The position numbers and the translations under genes were made by a program. Shown here piece after piece: positions 7,619 to 14,214 of a stretch of 27,736 nucleotides of DNA (position 1 is the stretch's first letter; the number at the start of each line of letters is the position of its first letter). This DNA comes from CAG-611 sp964487215 (GTDB lineage: Bacteria; Bacillota_I; Bacilli_A; RF39; UBA660), in NCBI GenBank assembly GCA_964487215.1, contig CAZAPU010000006.1:1-27736 (forward strand), written 5' to 3'. Below the pieces are notes generated by a model. That model searched no databases, had not been told where the DNA came from, and saw only the letters and a list, made by a program, of their open reading frames with translations.

Positions 7619-8296
7619 ATGAAAAAATTAAAAATATTAATTATAAGTTTTATTTTATGTATGGTTTTTGGAATAACAAATGTATCAGCAACTACAGTAA
7701 CTATTGATCCTAATAACTATATTACTATGCCAAATTACTTGTTTAGCGACAAAGATACACAATTTACAATATCTGGTATAACAACATATCAAAGCTATTA
7801 TCAAATACAAGATGTGAGTTCAAATACTTCATTAGTAGCTAAAATTGATGCTTTAATTACAGCACAAGTACAATATAAACAATCTTCAGATTTATATGCA
7901 AGTTCAACAGATGAAACTATAAAAGCACAGGCTGCTGCAAGTATGAATACAATTGAAGCAAATATTAATACACTAAAGGATCAAATAAAAGAACTAGTAG
8001 ATAATTATGATTCAAGCGAATCTGCATGGACAACAGCAACTAATAATATAATTCCAAGTACAAATATAACTAATAAATTATATTATATTGTATGGGTAAA
8101 AGTAACTAATGAAGGAAATAGTTATTATGAATATTATCCTTATAAAGCAATTTTAGATGGTGAAGAAGCAAATATTGAAAAGACTATTAATCCTGCTACT
8201 GGAATTTCAACTGATATTTTATATATTGGAGTAGGCTTATTAATAGTAATAGGTTCATATCTAGTAATAAATAAAAACAAAGAAAGATATGAATAA
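7619..8296 (+). CDS. Secreted cell-wall protein with NPATG sorting signal
   Basis: A 225-residue protein with an N-terminal signal peptide (KKLK, then a hydrophobic core, likely cleaved after NVSA at residue 24) and a C-terminal sortase-type signal: NPATG (191-195), a hydrophobic stretch (199-217) and the charged tail NKNKERYE. NPxTG motifs are accepted by some class B-type or other variant sortases. The middle is polar, with a helical, coiled-coil-like region (about 72-132) and a C-terminal beta-rich part with many Tyr (YYEYYPYKA). The protein is therefore predicted to be anchored on the wall or pseudo-wall surface. I recognise no functional domain and no sortase gene in the window. Confidence 0.7.
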   Translation: MKKLKILIISFILCMVFGITNVSATTVTIDPNNYITMPNYLFSDKDTQFTISGITTYQSYYQIQDVSSNTSLVAKIDALITAQVQYKQSSDLYASSTDETIKAQAAASMNTIEANINTLKDQIKELVDNYDSSESAWTTATNNIIPSTNITNKLYYIVWVKVTNEGNSYYEYYPYKAILDGEEANIEKTINPATGISTDILYIGVGLLIVIGSYLVINKNKERYE

Positions 8297-8308
8297 TAAA
8301 AAAAAGTA

Positions 8309-8337
8309 TTGCAAAAAATGAGCAAATTTGATACAAT
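8309..8337 (+). promoter_or_regulatory. Promoter of tRNA-Met
   Basis: TTGCAA (8309-8314), 17-bp spacer, TACAAT (8332-8337) preceded by TGA (extended -10). The tRNA begins 20 nt downstream. Confidence 0.75.
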
Positions 8338-8354
8338 CATATTGCTTATTTTTT
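8313..8354 (+). terminator. Possible terminator-like hairpin overlapping the tRNA-Met promoter
   Basis: AAAAAATGAGCAA (8313-8325) pairs with TTGCTTATTTTTT (8342-8354), 13 bp with one G-T pair and a 16-nt loop that contains the -10 box. It could end transcripts from the NPATG gene, but the loop is long and the stem mostly A/T. Confidence 0.4.
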
Positions 8355-8357
8355 TAT

Positions 8358-8434
8358 GGCGATGTAGCTCAGCTGGCTAGAGCGTCCGGTTCATACCCGG
8401 AAGGTCGGGGGTTCGATCCCCTCCGTCGCTACCA
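8358..8434 (+). tRNA. tRNA-Met, elongator (anticodon CAU)
   Basis: A 77-nt cloverleaf with encoded CCA. The acceptor starts GGCGATG, the anticodon stem UCCGG/CCGGA carries loop UUCAUAC (CAU), and the T stem is GGGGG/CCCCT-type. It closely matches the elongator tRNA-Met I know from Bacillus (G1-U72 end, GGTTCATACCCG core). It differs from the first CAU tRNA in the acceptor and anticodon arms, which supports separate identities. Confidence 0.92.
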
Positions 8435-8446
8435 ATATAAATATAT

Positions 8447-8466
8447 AAAGTCCTAAGGACTTTTTT
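8447..8466 (+). terminator. Terminator of tRNA-Met
   Basis: AAAGTCC and GGACTTT pair around TAA, followed by a T run, 12 nt after the CCA. Confidence 0.85.
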
Positions 8467-8544
8467 ATTTTAGTTCAAATTTAATATAAATGTTATATTA
8501 TAAATTAATTAAATTCCTTTTTTTATTTAATTTTAATAAAAAAC

Positions 8545-8573
8545 TTGTCTTTTTTTTTGTTTTTTGCTATAAT
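8545..8573 (+). promoter_or_regulatory. Promoter of rpsU-yqeY
   Basis: TTGTCT (8545-8550), 17-bp spacer, perfect TATAAT (8568-8573) preceded by TGC (extended -10). Confidence 0.75.
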
Positions 8574-8609
8574 CATTCGTAGATAAAAACAAGGAAGGAG
8601 GGATATAAT

Positions 8610-8798
8610 ATGACAGAGGTAGCAGTTAAAGGAAATTTAGACAGTGCATTAAAGAGATTTAAACAAAAATGTTCACGAGATGGAATCCCTTCAGAAATTA
8701 AGAAAAGAAAATTTTATGAAAAACCAGGTAAAAGAAGAAGAGAAGAAAAAGAAAAAAATATAAGGAATGCACAAAAGAAAAGTAGAGGCAATTATTAA
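8610..8798 (+). CDS. rpsU: Small ribosomal subunit protein bS21
   Basis: A 62-residue, very basic protein of usual bS21 length. It has the family opening EVAVKGNLDSALKRFKQKCSRDG, the KKRKFYEKPGKRRREE middle and a Lys/Arg-rich end. bS21 binds the 30S platform near the anti-Shine-Dalgarno end of 16S rRNA. A strong AAGGAGG site lies upstream. It precedes yqeY by 36 nt, the usual Bacillota order rpsU-yqeY-yqfC-yqfD. Confidence 0.96.
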   Translation: MTEVAVKGNLDSALKRFKQKCSRDGIPSEIKKRKFYEKPGKRRREEKEKNIRNAQKKSRGNY

Positions 8799-8834
8799 GA
8801 AATTATACTTTTCTTTTTAATTTAAGGAGAAATT

Positions 8835-9275
8835 ATGTTAGAAAGATTAAAAAATGATTTAATTACTGCAATGAAAAATCAAGATAAAGTTACTTTAGCA
8901 ACATTAAGATCTGTAAAAGGATCAATGCAATTAGAAATAATTAATAATAAAAAGACTGAGAGTGATGAATTAGTACTTGATGTAATAACAAAAGAAATAA
9001 AATTAAGAAATGATTCAATTACAGAATTTGAAAAAGCTAATAGACAAGATTTGATAGATTCATATCAAAAAGAAATAGATATATTAAAAACATATTTACC
9101 ACAACAATTAACTGAAAAAGAAATAGAAAAAATAATTAATGAAACATTTGAAAAAGTTAATCCAACTTCTATTAAAGATTTAGGATTAATTATGAAAGAA
9201 ATAACACCTAAAGTAAAGAATAGATGTGATATGAAAAATTTAAATGAAAAGATAAGAGAAAAATTAAATAATTAA
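8835..9275 (+). CDS. yqeY: YqeY family protein (GatB/YqeY domain)
   Basis: A 146-residue protein, the normal family length. It starts with LERLKNDLITAMKNQDKVTLATLRSVKGSMQLEI and contains LPQQLTEKEIEKIINET and MKEITPKVKNRCDMK, all typical. The C-terminal helical domain is shared with GatB/GatE, the tRNA-dependent amidotransferase subunits, and could bind tRNA; the role of the stand-alone protein is not firmly known. RBS AAGGAG is 6 nt before the ATG. Co-transcription with rpsU is likely. Confidence 0.92.
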   Translation: MLERLKNDLITAMKNQDKVTLATLRSVKGSMQLEIINNKKTESDELVLDVITKEIKLRNDSITEFEKANRQDLIDSYQKEIDILKTYLPQQLTEKEIEKIINETFEKVNPTSIKDLGLIMKEITPKVKNRCDMKNLNEKIREKLNN

Positions 9276-9290
9276 TATTTAATTTTTTTT
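9259..9290 (+). terminator. Weak A/T-only terminator after yqeY
   Basis: AAAAATTAAATA (9259-9270) pairs with TATTTAATTTTT (9276-9287) around ATTAA and runs into T. The stem has no G-C pair, so termination may be partial. It overlaps the yqeY stop codon. Confidence 0.4.
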
Positions 9291-9322
9291 GTTTTACATA
9301 ATAAACTTAAATAGGTGATATT

Positions 9323-9568
9323 ATGTTTGAAAGAATAAAAAATTATATAAAATTAAATGAAGTAAAAGTTACATATAGTCAAAATAAAATAAATATTGTA
9401 AATTATAAGAAAATAAATATATTTGATAATAATAAAATAGAAATAAATTGTTTTAATAAAATGGTTACTATAAATGGTAATGATTTAATAATTACAAGAC
9501 TATTTAATGATGAATTATTAATTGAAGGAGAAATAAATTCAATCTTTTTTGGAGAATCAAATGATTAA
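9323..9568 (+). CDS. yqfC: Sporulation protein YqfC (YabP/YqfC family)
   Basis: An 81-residue protein with the YabP/YqfC pattern of alternating short strands: VKVTYSQNKINIVNYKKINIFDNNKIEI, then VTINGNDLIITRLFNDELLIEGEINSIFF. In Bacillus yqfC is transcribed by sigma-E in the mother cell and works with YqfD. RBS AGGTGAT precedes the ATG. It is the first gene of a long run through recO, with yqfD overlapping its last 8 bases (ATGATTAA). A CATAATAA at 9297-9304 faintly resembles a sigma-E -10, but no -35 supports it. Confidence 0.87.
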   Translation: MFERIKNYIKLNEVKVTYSQNKINIVNYKKINIFDNNKIEINCFNKMVTINGNDLIITRLFNDELLIEGEINSIFFGESND

Positions 9569-10691
9569 TTATTACAAAATACAAATAAAAGGAAAGAATG
9601 TCTATCGTCTTTTTAATAAAATTATACAAGCAAAGATTAATATATTTGATGTAATATACAAAAAAGATTGTATTATATTTAAAACAAGTTATGAAGAATA
9701 TTTAAAAATAATAAAAATTAATACTATATATGAAATAAGTATAATTGATATAAAAGGGAAAAAGAAAGTAAAGAAATTAGCTGGTTTTTATAAAATGTAT
9801 TTAATCTTCTTTGCTATTAGCTTACTATTAATTTTGTTATATTCAGTAGTAATTATAAGAATTGATATAGATACAGATAATAAGGAACTAAAGGAAATAA
9901 TTACTAAAGAATTAAAAAATAATAATATTACTATTTATACTATTGCAAAGTCATTTAATAAATTAGAAACTATTGCTAATAATATTAGAAGTAATAACAA
10001 AAACTTAATTGATTGGATAGAAATAAAAAAATTAGGAATCACTTACCAAGTAACTGTTATTGAGAAAATCACAAATAATAATAATTCTGAATTAAATAAA
10101 AATAATATAATTGCAGCCAAAAATGGAATGATTTTAGATATGTATATTAAAAATGGTCAAATAATAAAAAATCAAGGAGATTATGTTGCAAAAGGTGAAA
10201 CAATTGTTAGTGGATATATTACTAAAAATGAAGAAATAAAAAATATTGTTAATGCTGATGGAAAAGTGTTTGCAGAAACCTGGTATAAAGTAAAAATAAG
10301 TCATCCTAAAGCATTAAAAGAACAAGTAAATAAGAAAGGTTATTCAGAAATAAAAATAACTTGTTTTGGCAAAGAATTTGTCATTATGAAATTAAATATT
10401 AAGAATTTAAAAAAAGAATCAATTATTAATTTGTTTAATAATAATCTATTTAAATTAACAATAGAAAAAAAATATAAAGAAAATTTAATCCAAAAGAATT
10501 ATAATTCAAAAGAATTAATATTAAAAATGGAAAATTTAGCTAAAGAAAAAATAGAAAGTGAATTAATAGAAAAGGAGAAAATTTTACTTCAAAAAACTTT
10601 GAAAATAGATGCATATGATGATAGAATATATATAGAAGTATTTTTCAAAGTTTATGAGGATATTGCAGAAAAACAAGAAATACTAAATTAG
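9561..10691 (+). CDS. yqfD: Sporulation protein YqfD (stage IV)
   Basis: A 376-residue protein with a cytoplasmic N-terminal domain of about 75 residues, one strong membrane helix (about 77-100) and a large C-terminal domain. The latter contains TIAKSFNKLETIANNIRSNNKNLIDWIEIKKLGITYQVTVIEK and IIAAKNGMILDMYIKNGQIIKNQGDYVAKGETIVSGYI, the YqfD signature. YqfD is needed for mid/late spore development in Bacillus. I prefer the ATG at 9561, which has GGAG 6 nt upstream, over the in-frame TTG at 9549. It is translationally coupled to yqfC. The phoH and yqfF genes that usually follow are absent; a VanZ-like gene comes next after 10 nt. Confidence 0.88.
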   Translation: MINYYKIQIKGKNVYRLFNKIIQAKINIFDVIYKKDCIIFKTSYEEYLKIIKINTIYEISIIDIKGKKKVKKLAGFYKMYLIFFAISLLLILLYSVVIIRIDIDTDNKELKEIITKELKNNNITIYTIAKSFNKLETIANNIRSNNKNLIDWIEIKKLGITYQVTVIEKITNNNNSELNKNNIIAAKNGMILDMYIKNGQIIKNQGDYVAKGETIVSGYITKNEEIKNIVNADGKVFAETWYKVKISHPKALKEQVNKKGYSEIKITCFGKEFVIMKLNIKNLKKESIINLFNNNLFKLTIEKKYKENLIQKNYNSKELILKMENLAKEKIESELIEKEKILLQKTLKIDAYDDRIYIEVFFKVYEDIAEKQEILN

Positions 10692-10701
10692 AGGAGAAAT
10701 T

Positions 10702-11304
10702 ATGCTAGAAAACATTAAAGATATAGTAGATCAAACATTATCTTATACTTGGCCCATGATTGTTATATCAATAGTAATAGTTGTAAGTTTAAGAATTGTA
10801 GATATTATTATAAAAAAAGAAAAAATAGTTTTATACCAAGAATTATTAAAACTGTTTTTTATAGTATATATTTTATGTTTATTCCAAGTTGTTACATATA
10901 AAGATGTAAATTATTCTAGTACTAATTTTATTCCATTTAAAGAAATATTTAGATATGATTTTGGTAGTTATCTATTTTATAAGAATATTTTAGGTAATAT
11001 GTTGTTATTTATGCCATTTGGACTGTTTGTTGCTTATTTTTTAAAAATAAATAAACCATCAGTCATTGTTATTTTATCAGTAATTGCATCTTTATCTATT
11101 GAAGTAACTCAATTAGCAATTGGAAGAATATTTGATATAGATGATATAATTTTAAATTTATTAGGTAGTGGAATTGGATATTTAATTTATAGATTAATTA
11201 ATAAATTATATAAAATAATACCAGAAAAATTAAAGAAAGATTGGATTATAAATGTTTTAACAATTATATTTATAATTTTAGCAGTGAGGTTTTTAATGTT
11301 ATGA
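10702..11304 (+). CDS. VanZ-like family membrane protein
   Basis: A 200-residue protein with about five membrane segments: about residues 17-35, 46-64, 90-113, 121-138 and 185-199. The core NFIPFKEIFRYDF, KNILGNMLLFMPFGLFVAYFL and SIEVTQLAIGRIFDIDDIILNLLGSGIGYLIY is the VanZ/PF04892 pattern. VanZ itself gives low teicoplanin resistance, but most chromosomal VanZ-like proteins have unknown roles in the envelope, so resistance should not be assumed. RBS GAGGAG is 5 nt before the ATG. Its end overlaps the ybeY start (ATGA), so it is firmly in the yqfC-recO operon. Confidence 0.88.
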   Translation: MLENIKDIVDQTLSYTWPMIVISIVIVVSLRIVDIIIKKEKIVLYQELLKLFFIVYILCLFQVVTYKDVNYSSTNFIPFKEIFRYDFGSYLFYKNILGNMLLFMPFGLFVAYFLKINKPSVIVILSVIASLSIEVTQLAIGRIFDIDDIILNLLGSGIGYLIYRLINKLYKIIPEKLKKDWIINVLTIIFIILAVRFLML

Positions 11305-11738
11305 AAAAATTCGAATGTTTTAATGAAACAAATATTGATTTAAAAAAAGAAATAAAAGTAATAGAAAAAGTACTAAAATTTGCTATAAAAAAAGAAAATT
11401 TAAAAGATATATATTTTAATATTATTCTTGTAGATAATCCTTATATAAAAGAATTAAATAAAAATTATCGTGATAAAGATATTGAAACTGATGTAATTTC
11501 CTTTGCTTTAGAAGATGAAAAAAAAGAAAATGTTCCTGGTATTAGATTATTAGGAGATATTTATATTTCAATTGATAAGTGTAAAGAACAGAGTATATTA
11601 TATGGCAATACATTTGAAGAAGAATTATCATTTTTAGCAATTCATGGTTTATTACATTTATTAGGTTACGATCATATGAATAAAGAGGATGAAAAAATAA
11701 TGTTTGAAAAACAAGATATATTATTAGGAAGGAAGTAA
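11301..11738 (+). CDS. ybeY: Endoribonuclease YbeY (rRNA maturation factor)
   Basis: A 145-residue zinc-dependent RNase acting in 16S rRNA 3'-end maturation and 70S quality control. The metal-binding signature HGLLHLLGYDH is complete (His115, His119, His125), and YRDKDIETDVISFAL and LLGDIYIS are typical family strands. Reading from further upstream is possible in this frame, but only the ATG at 11301 gives normal length. It overlaps the vanZ-like stop by 4 nt (ATGA), so translation is probably coupled. cdd follows after 2 nt. Confidence 0.93.
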   Translation: MKKFECFNETNIDLKKEIKVIEKVLKFAIKKENLKDIYFNIILVDNPYIKELNKNYRDKDIETDVISFALEDEKKENVPGIRLLGDIYISIDKCKEQSILYGNTFEEELSFLAIHGLLHLLGYDHMNKEDEKIMFEKQDILLGRK

Positions 11739-11740
11739 AT

Positions 11741-12124
11741 ATGGAAGAAAAATTAAAAGAAGTATTAAATAATGCATATGCAGTTTATTCTAATTTTAAA
11801 GTAGCTGCAATATTGGAAACTAAAAACGGTAATAATTATGTTGGAGTAAATGTAGAAAATGCTAGTTATGGTGCTACAATATGTGCTGAAAGATCTGCTA
11901 TTGTCTCTGCCATTGCTAATGGTAATAAGAAAGGTGATTTTAAAAGATTAACAATTATGAACAGTAGTGATAAAATAGCAACACCTTGTATGTTATGCAG
12001 ACAATTTTTTGTAGAGTTTTTTGATAAAGACATGGAAATAATTTGTTGTGATATAAATGGTAATAAAAAAGTTTATACAGTTGAAGAACTTTGTCCTTAT
12101 GAGTTTTCAAAGGAAAATTTATAA
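11741..12124 (+). CDS. cdd: Cytidine deaminase
   Basis: A 127-residue zinc enzyme converting cytidine and deoxycytidine to the uridine forms in pyrimidine salvage. Zinc ligands and catalytic Glu are present: Cys48-Ala-Glu50 (CAERSAI) and Cys83-x-x-Cys86 (PCMLC). YSNFKVAAILET and NVENASYGATICAE are typical of tetrameric Cdd. RBS AGGAAG lies 5-7 nt before the ATG. Its TAA overlaps the era ATG by one base (TAATG). cdd just before era is the standard Bacillota arrangement, although dgkA, which often precedes cdd, is missing. Confidence 0.94.
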   Translation: MEEKLKEVLNNAYAVYSNFKVAAILETKNGNNYVGVNVENASYGATICAERSAIVSAIANGNKKGDFKRLTIMNSSDKIATPCMLCRQFFVEFFDKDMEIICCDINGNKKVYTVEELCPYEFSKENL

Positions 12125-13008
12125 TGAAAAGTGGATTTGTAAGTATCGTTGGTAGACCAAATGTAGGTAAATCAACTTTAATAAATAAATTATTAAATAA
12201 AAAAATAGCTATTGTTTCAGATAAAGTAGGAACAACTAGAAATATTATATATGGAATACTCAATGAAGAAGATTATCAAATAATATTTTTAGATACACCA
12301 GGAATAAATAGACCTAATAATAAATTAGGTGAGGTATTAAATAAAAAAGCATATGAAAGTTTTCAAAATGATTTAGTACTTTTTTTAGTAGATTCATCTA
12401 CAGGTTTTGGTCCTAATGATAATAAAATATTAGAAAGATTAAAATCAGAAAATAAATCTGTTATTTTAATTTTAACTAAGGTAGATTTAATTAATAAAGA
12501 AAAATTATTAAAACAAATAACTGAATTAAAAGATTTATATAATTTTATTGATATCATACCAATTTCCGTTGCTAGTAACGAAAATGTTGAAGAATTATTA
12601 GAAGTAATTAAAAACAATTTAAAAGATGATATAAAATATTTTGATGATGATATGTTCACTAATGTTACTGAAAAATTTCAAGTAGCAGAAATAATAAGAG
12701 AAAAAGTTTTAAATCTAACTAAACAAGAAGTACCACACTCAGTAACTTGTATGGTAGAAAAAATGGAATTTAAAAAAGAATCATGCAATATTATGGCTGT
12801 TATTATAGTGGATAGAGATAATTTAAAAGGAATTATTATTGGTAAAAATGGTAGAATGTTAAAAGAAATAGGAACTCTTGCAAGAATTGATATTGAAGAA
12901 CTATTAAATAAAAAAGTATATTTAAATCTTTTTGTGAAAGTTATTGAAAATTGGAGAGATAAAGAAAATTTATTTGAAGAATTAGGTATTTTAGAAGAAA
13001 AAGATTAA
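12124..13008 (+). CDS. era: GTPase Era
   Basis: A 294-residue Ras-like GTPase with KH domain, binding the 3' end of 16S rRNA during 30S assembly. G1 GRPNVGKS (10-17), a TT switch (GTTRN), G3 DTPG (57-60), G4 TKVD (118-121) and a G5-like ISVAS (146-150) are all present. The KH domain carries GIIIGKNGRMLKEIGTLARIDIEELL. Length matches the family. Its start overlaps cdd, and it works in the same pathway as YbeY two genes upstream. Confidence 0.97.
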   Translation: MKSGFVSIVGRPNVGKSTLINKLLNKKIAIVSDKVGTTRNIIYGILNEEDYQIIFLDTPGINRPNNKLGEVLNKKAYESFQNDLVLFLVDSSTGFGPNDNKILERLKSENKSVILILTKVDLINKEKLLKQITELKDLYNFIDIIPISVASNENVEELLEVIKNNLKDDIKYFDDDMFTNVTEKFQVAEIIREKVLNLTKQEVPHSVTCMVEKMEFKKESCNIMAVIIVDRDNLKGIIIGKNGRMLKEIGTLARIDIEELLNKKVYLNLFVKVIENWRDKENLFEELGILEEKD

Positions 13009-13048
13009 AAATAATAAAAACAACTCATTATAATAGTAGGTGATTATA

Positions 13049-13174
13049 ATGAAAAAAATATTATGGAATTTATTTAAGAATACAGGTAACTTTAAGTATT
13101 ATATATTTTATAAAGAACTAGAAAGAGAAGAAGAAAATGAAAATAGAAAAAGTGGAAGGAATAGTTCTAAGTGA
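13049..13174 (+). CDS. yqzL: YqzL-family small protein
   Basis: A 41-codon reading frame between era and recO that is easily missed. The N-terminal part ILWNLFKNTGNFKYYIFYKE closely follows the YqzL pattern: a W-x-x-F/L, TG(N/S), Y, (L/F)KE sequence, and yqzL occupies exactly this position in Bacillus. RBS AGGTGAT is 5 nt before the ATG, and TATAAT at 13029-13034 could be an internal promoter. The last 38 nt overlap the start of recO. In Bacillus the protein ends soon after the KE core, so the C-terminal tail here (REEENENRKSGRNSSK) may be a by-product of the overlap. Function is unknown. Confidence 0.72.
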   Translation: MKKILWNLFKNTGNFKYYIFYKELEREEENENRKSGRNSSK

Positions 13175-13862
13175 TGTAAATTACTCTGAATCTAGTAAAA
13201 TTTTAAATGTTTATACAAAAGAACATGGTAAGATAGGCATTATTTCTAAAGGATGCAGAAATATGAAAAGCAGTCTTAGAAGTGTAAGTAATAAATTAAC
13301 TTATGGATATTTTAATATATATTATAAAGATAATGGATTATCTACAGTAATAAGTGTTGATATTATAAATGATTTTTTAAATATTAAAAAAGATTTAGAA
13401 AAAATAGGTTGTGCAACTTATTTAATTGATTTAACAAATCAAGTATTAAAAGAAAACTATGATATATTTAATATTCTTATAGATAGTTTAGAAAAAATAA
13501 ATGATGGATTTGATCCATTAATTATTACTAATATTGTAGAATTAAAATATTTAGAATTTTTAGGTGTTGCACCAATATTAGATTGTTGTAGTAATTGTGG
13601 TAATGATAAAAATATAATTACAATAAGTAGTGATCATGGTGGATATTTATGTAAAAATTGCTATACTAATGAATATATTGTAGATGATAAAACAATTAAA
13701 CTTATTCGTATGTTTAGATATGTGGATATAAAGAAAATAAAAGAATTAAATATACATGATAAAAACAAAACTGAAATAAATAAATTTTTGGAAGGATACT
13801 ATAATAGATATACTGGTTTGTACTTAAAATCTAAAGATTTCTTAAAACAAGTAAGAAATTAA
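13137..13862 (+). CDS. recO: DNA repair protein RecO
   Basis: A 241-residue recombination mediator that helps load RecA on SSB-coated DNA in the RecFOR pathway. The N-terminal OB-fold shows VEGIVLSDVNYSESSKILNVYTKEHGKIGIISKGCRNMKSSLRS. The C-terminal zinc site has Cys151-x-x-Cys154 and Cys172-x-x-Cys175, with the usual GGYLC. Its start lies inside the yqzL frame and a GAAGAAGAA stretch is the only RBS-like sequence, so coupling to yqzL translation is likely. It ends the yqfC-recO run. Confidence 0.94.
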   Translation: MKIEKVEGIVLSDVNYSESSKILNVYTKEHGKIGIISKGCRNMKSSLRSVSNKLTYGYFNIYYKDNGLSTVISVDIINDFLNIKKDLEKIGCATYLIDLTNQVLKENYDIFNILIDSLEKINDGFDPLIITNIVELKYLEFLGVAPILDCCSNCGNDKNIITISSDHGGYLCKNCYTNEYIVDDKTIKLIRMFRYVDIKKIKELNIHDKNKTEINKFLEGYYNRYTGLYLKSKDFLKQVRN

Positions 13863-13871
13863 TAAAAAATG

Positions 13872-13900
13872 TTGAATTTTTTAAAATTTTATTGTATAAT
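13872..13900 (+). promoter_or_regulatory. Promoter of rpmF
   Basis: TTGAAT (13872-13877), 17-bp spacer and a perfect TATAAT (13895-13900), 31 nt before the rpmF start. Confidence 0.75.
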
Positions 13901-13931
13901 CTAAAATGCAATTAAAAAAAGGAGTGAGATT

Positions 13932-14117
13932 ATGGCAGTTCCATTTAGAAAAATATCTAAAACAAGAGGAAGAACTCATAGAGCACATTTAGCTTTAACA
14001 AAAAAAGAAACAACAACATGTCCTAGTTGTGGAGCAATAATAAAACCACATCGTGTATGTACTGCATGTGGAAGTTATAAAGGTAAAAAAGTAATAAGCG
14101 AAAATGAACAAAAATAA
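13932..14117 (+). CDS. rpmF: Large ribosomal subunit protein bL32
   Basis: A 61-residue basic protein of normal length. It begins MAVPFRKISKTRGRTHRAH and keeps both zinc-binding pairs, Cys30-x-x-Cys33 and Cys43-x-x-Cys46 (C+ form), so it is not the zinc-independent paralogue. RBS AAAGGAG is 7 nt before the ATG. It has its own promoter and a strong terminator. The yceD (DUF177) gene that often precedes rpmF is not here. Confidence 0.97.
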   Translation: MAVPFRKISKTRGRTHRAHLALTKKETTTCPSCGAIIKPHRVCTACGSYKGKKVISENEQK

Positions 14118-14120
14118 TTG

Positions 14121-14155
14121 AACTGTTTTATGTATCAACATGAAATAGTTTTTTT
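14121..14155 (+). terminator. Terminator of rpmF
   Basis: A 13-bp stem (two G-T pairs) of AACTGTTTTATGT with ACATGAAATAGTT around ATCA, followed by T7. Confidence 0.88.
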
Positions 14156-14156
14156 A

Positions 14157-14184
14157 TTGTAATTATAAATATTTGTGATATAAT
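14157..14184 (+). promoter_or_regulatory. Promoter of the 377-aa protein gene
   Basis: TTGTAA (14157-14162), 16-bp spacer, TATAAT (14179-14184) with extended TGA. The -35 touches the rpmF terminator tail. Confidence 0.6.
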
Positions 14185-14214
14185 AAACAAATATGTTGCA
14201 AGTGGAGTGATTAT

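Noticed and set aside
9297..9304. CATAATAA before yqfC as a sigma-E -10
   Set aside because: It matches only partly and no -35 with correct spacing is present.
10702..11304. VanZ-like gene as a glycopeptide-resistance determinant
   Set aside because: No vanHAX-type genes are near, and chromosomal VanZ-like proteins are widespread without resistance.
13864..13882. A/T-only hairpin after recO as terminator
   Set aside because: Stem AAAAAAT/ATTTTTT has no G-C pair and overlaps the rpmF -35, so it is probably chance.
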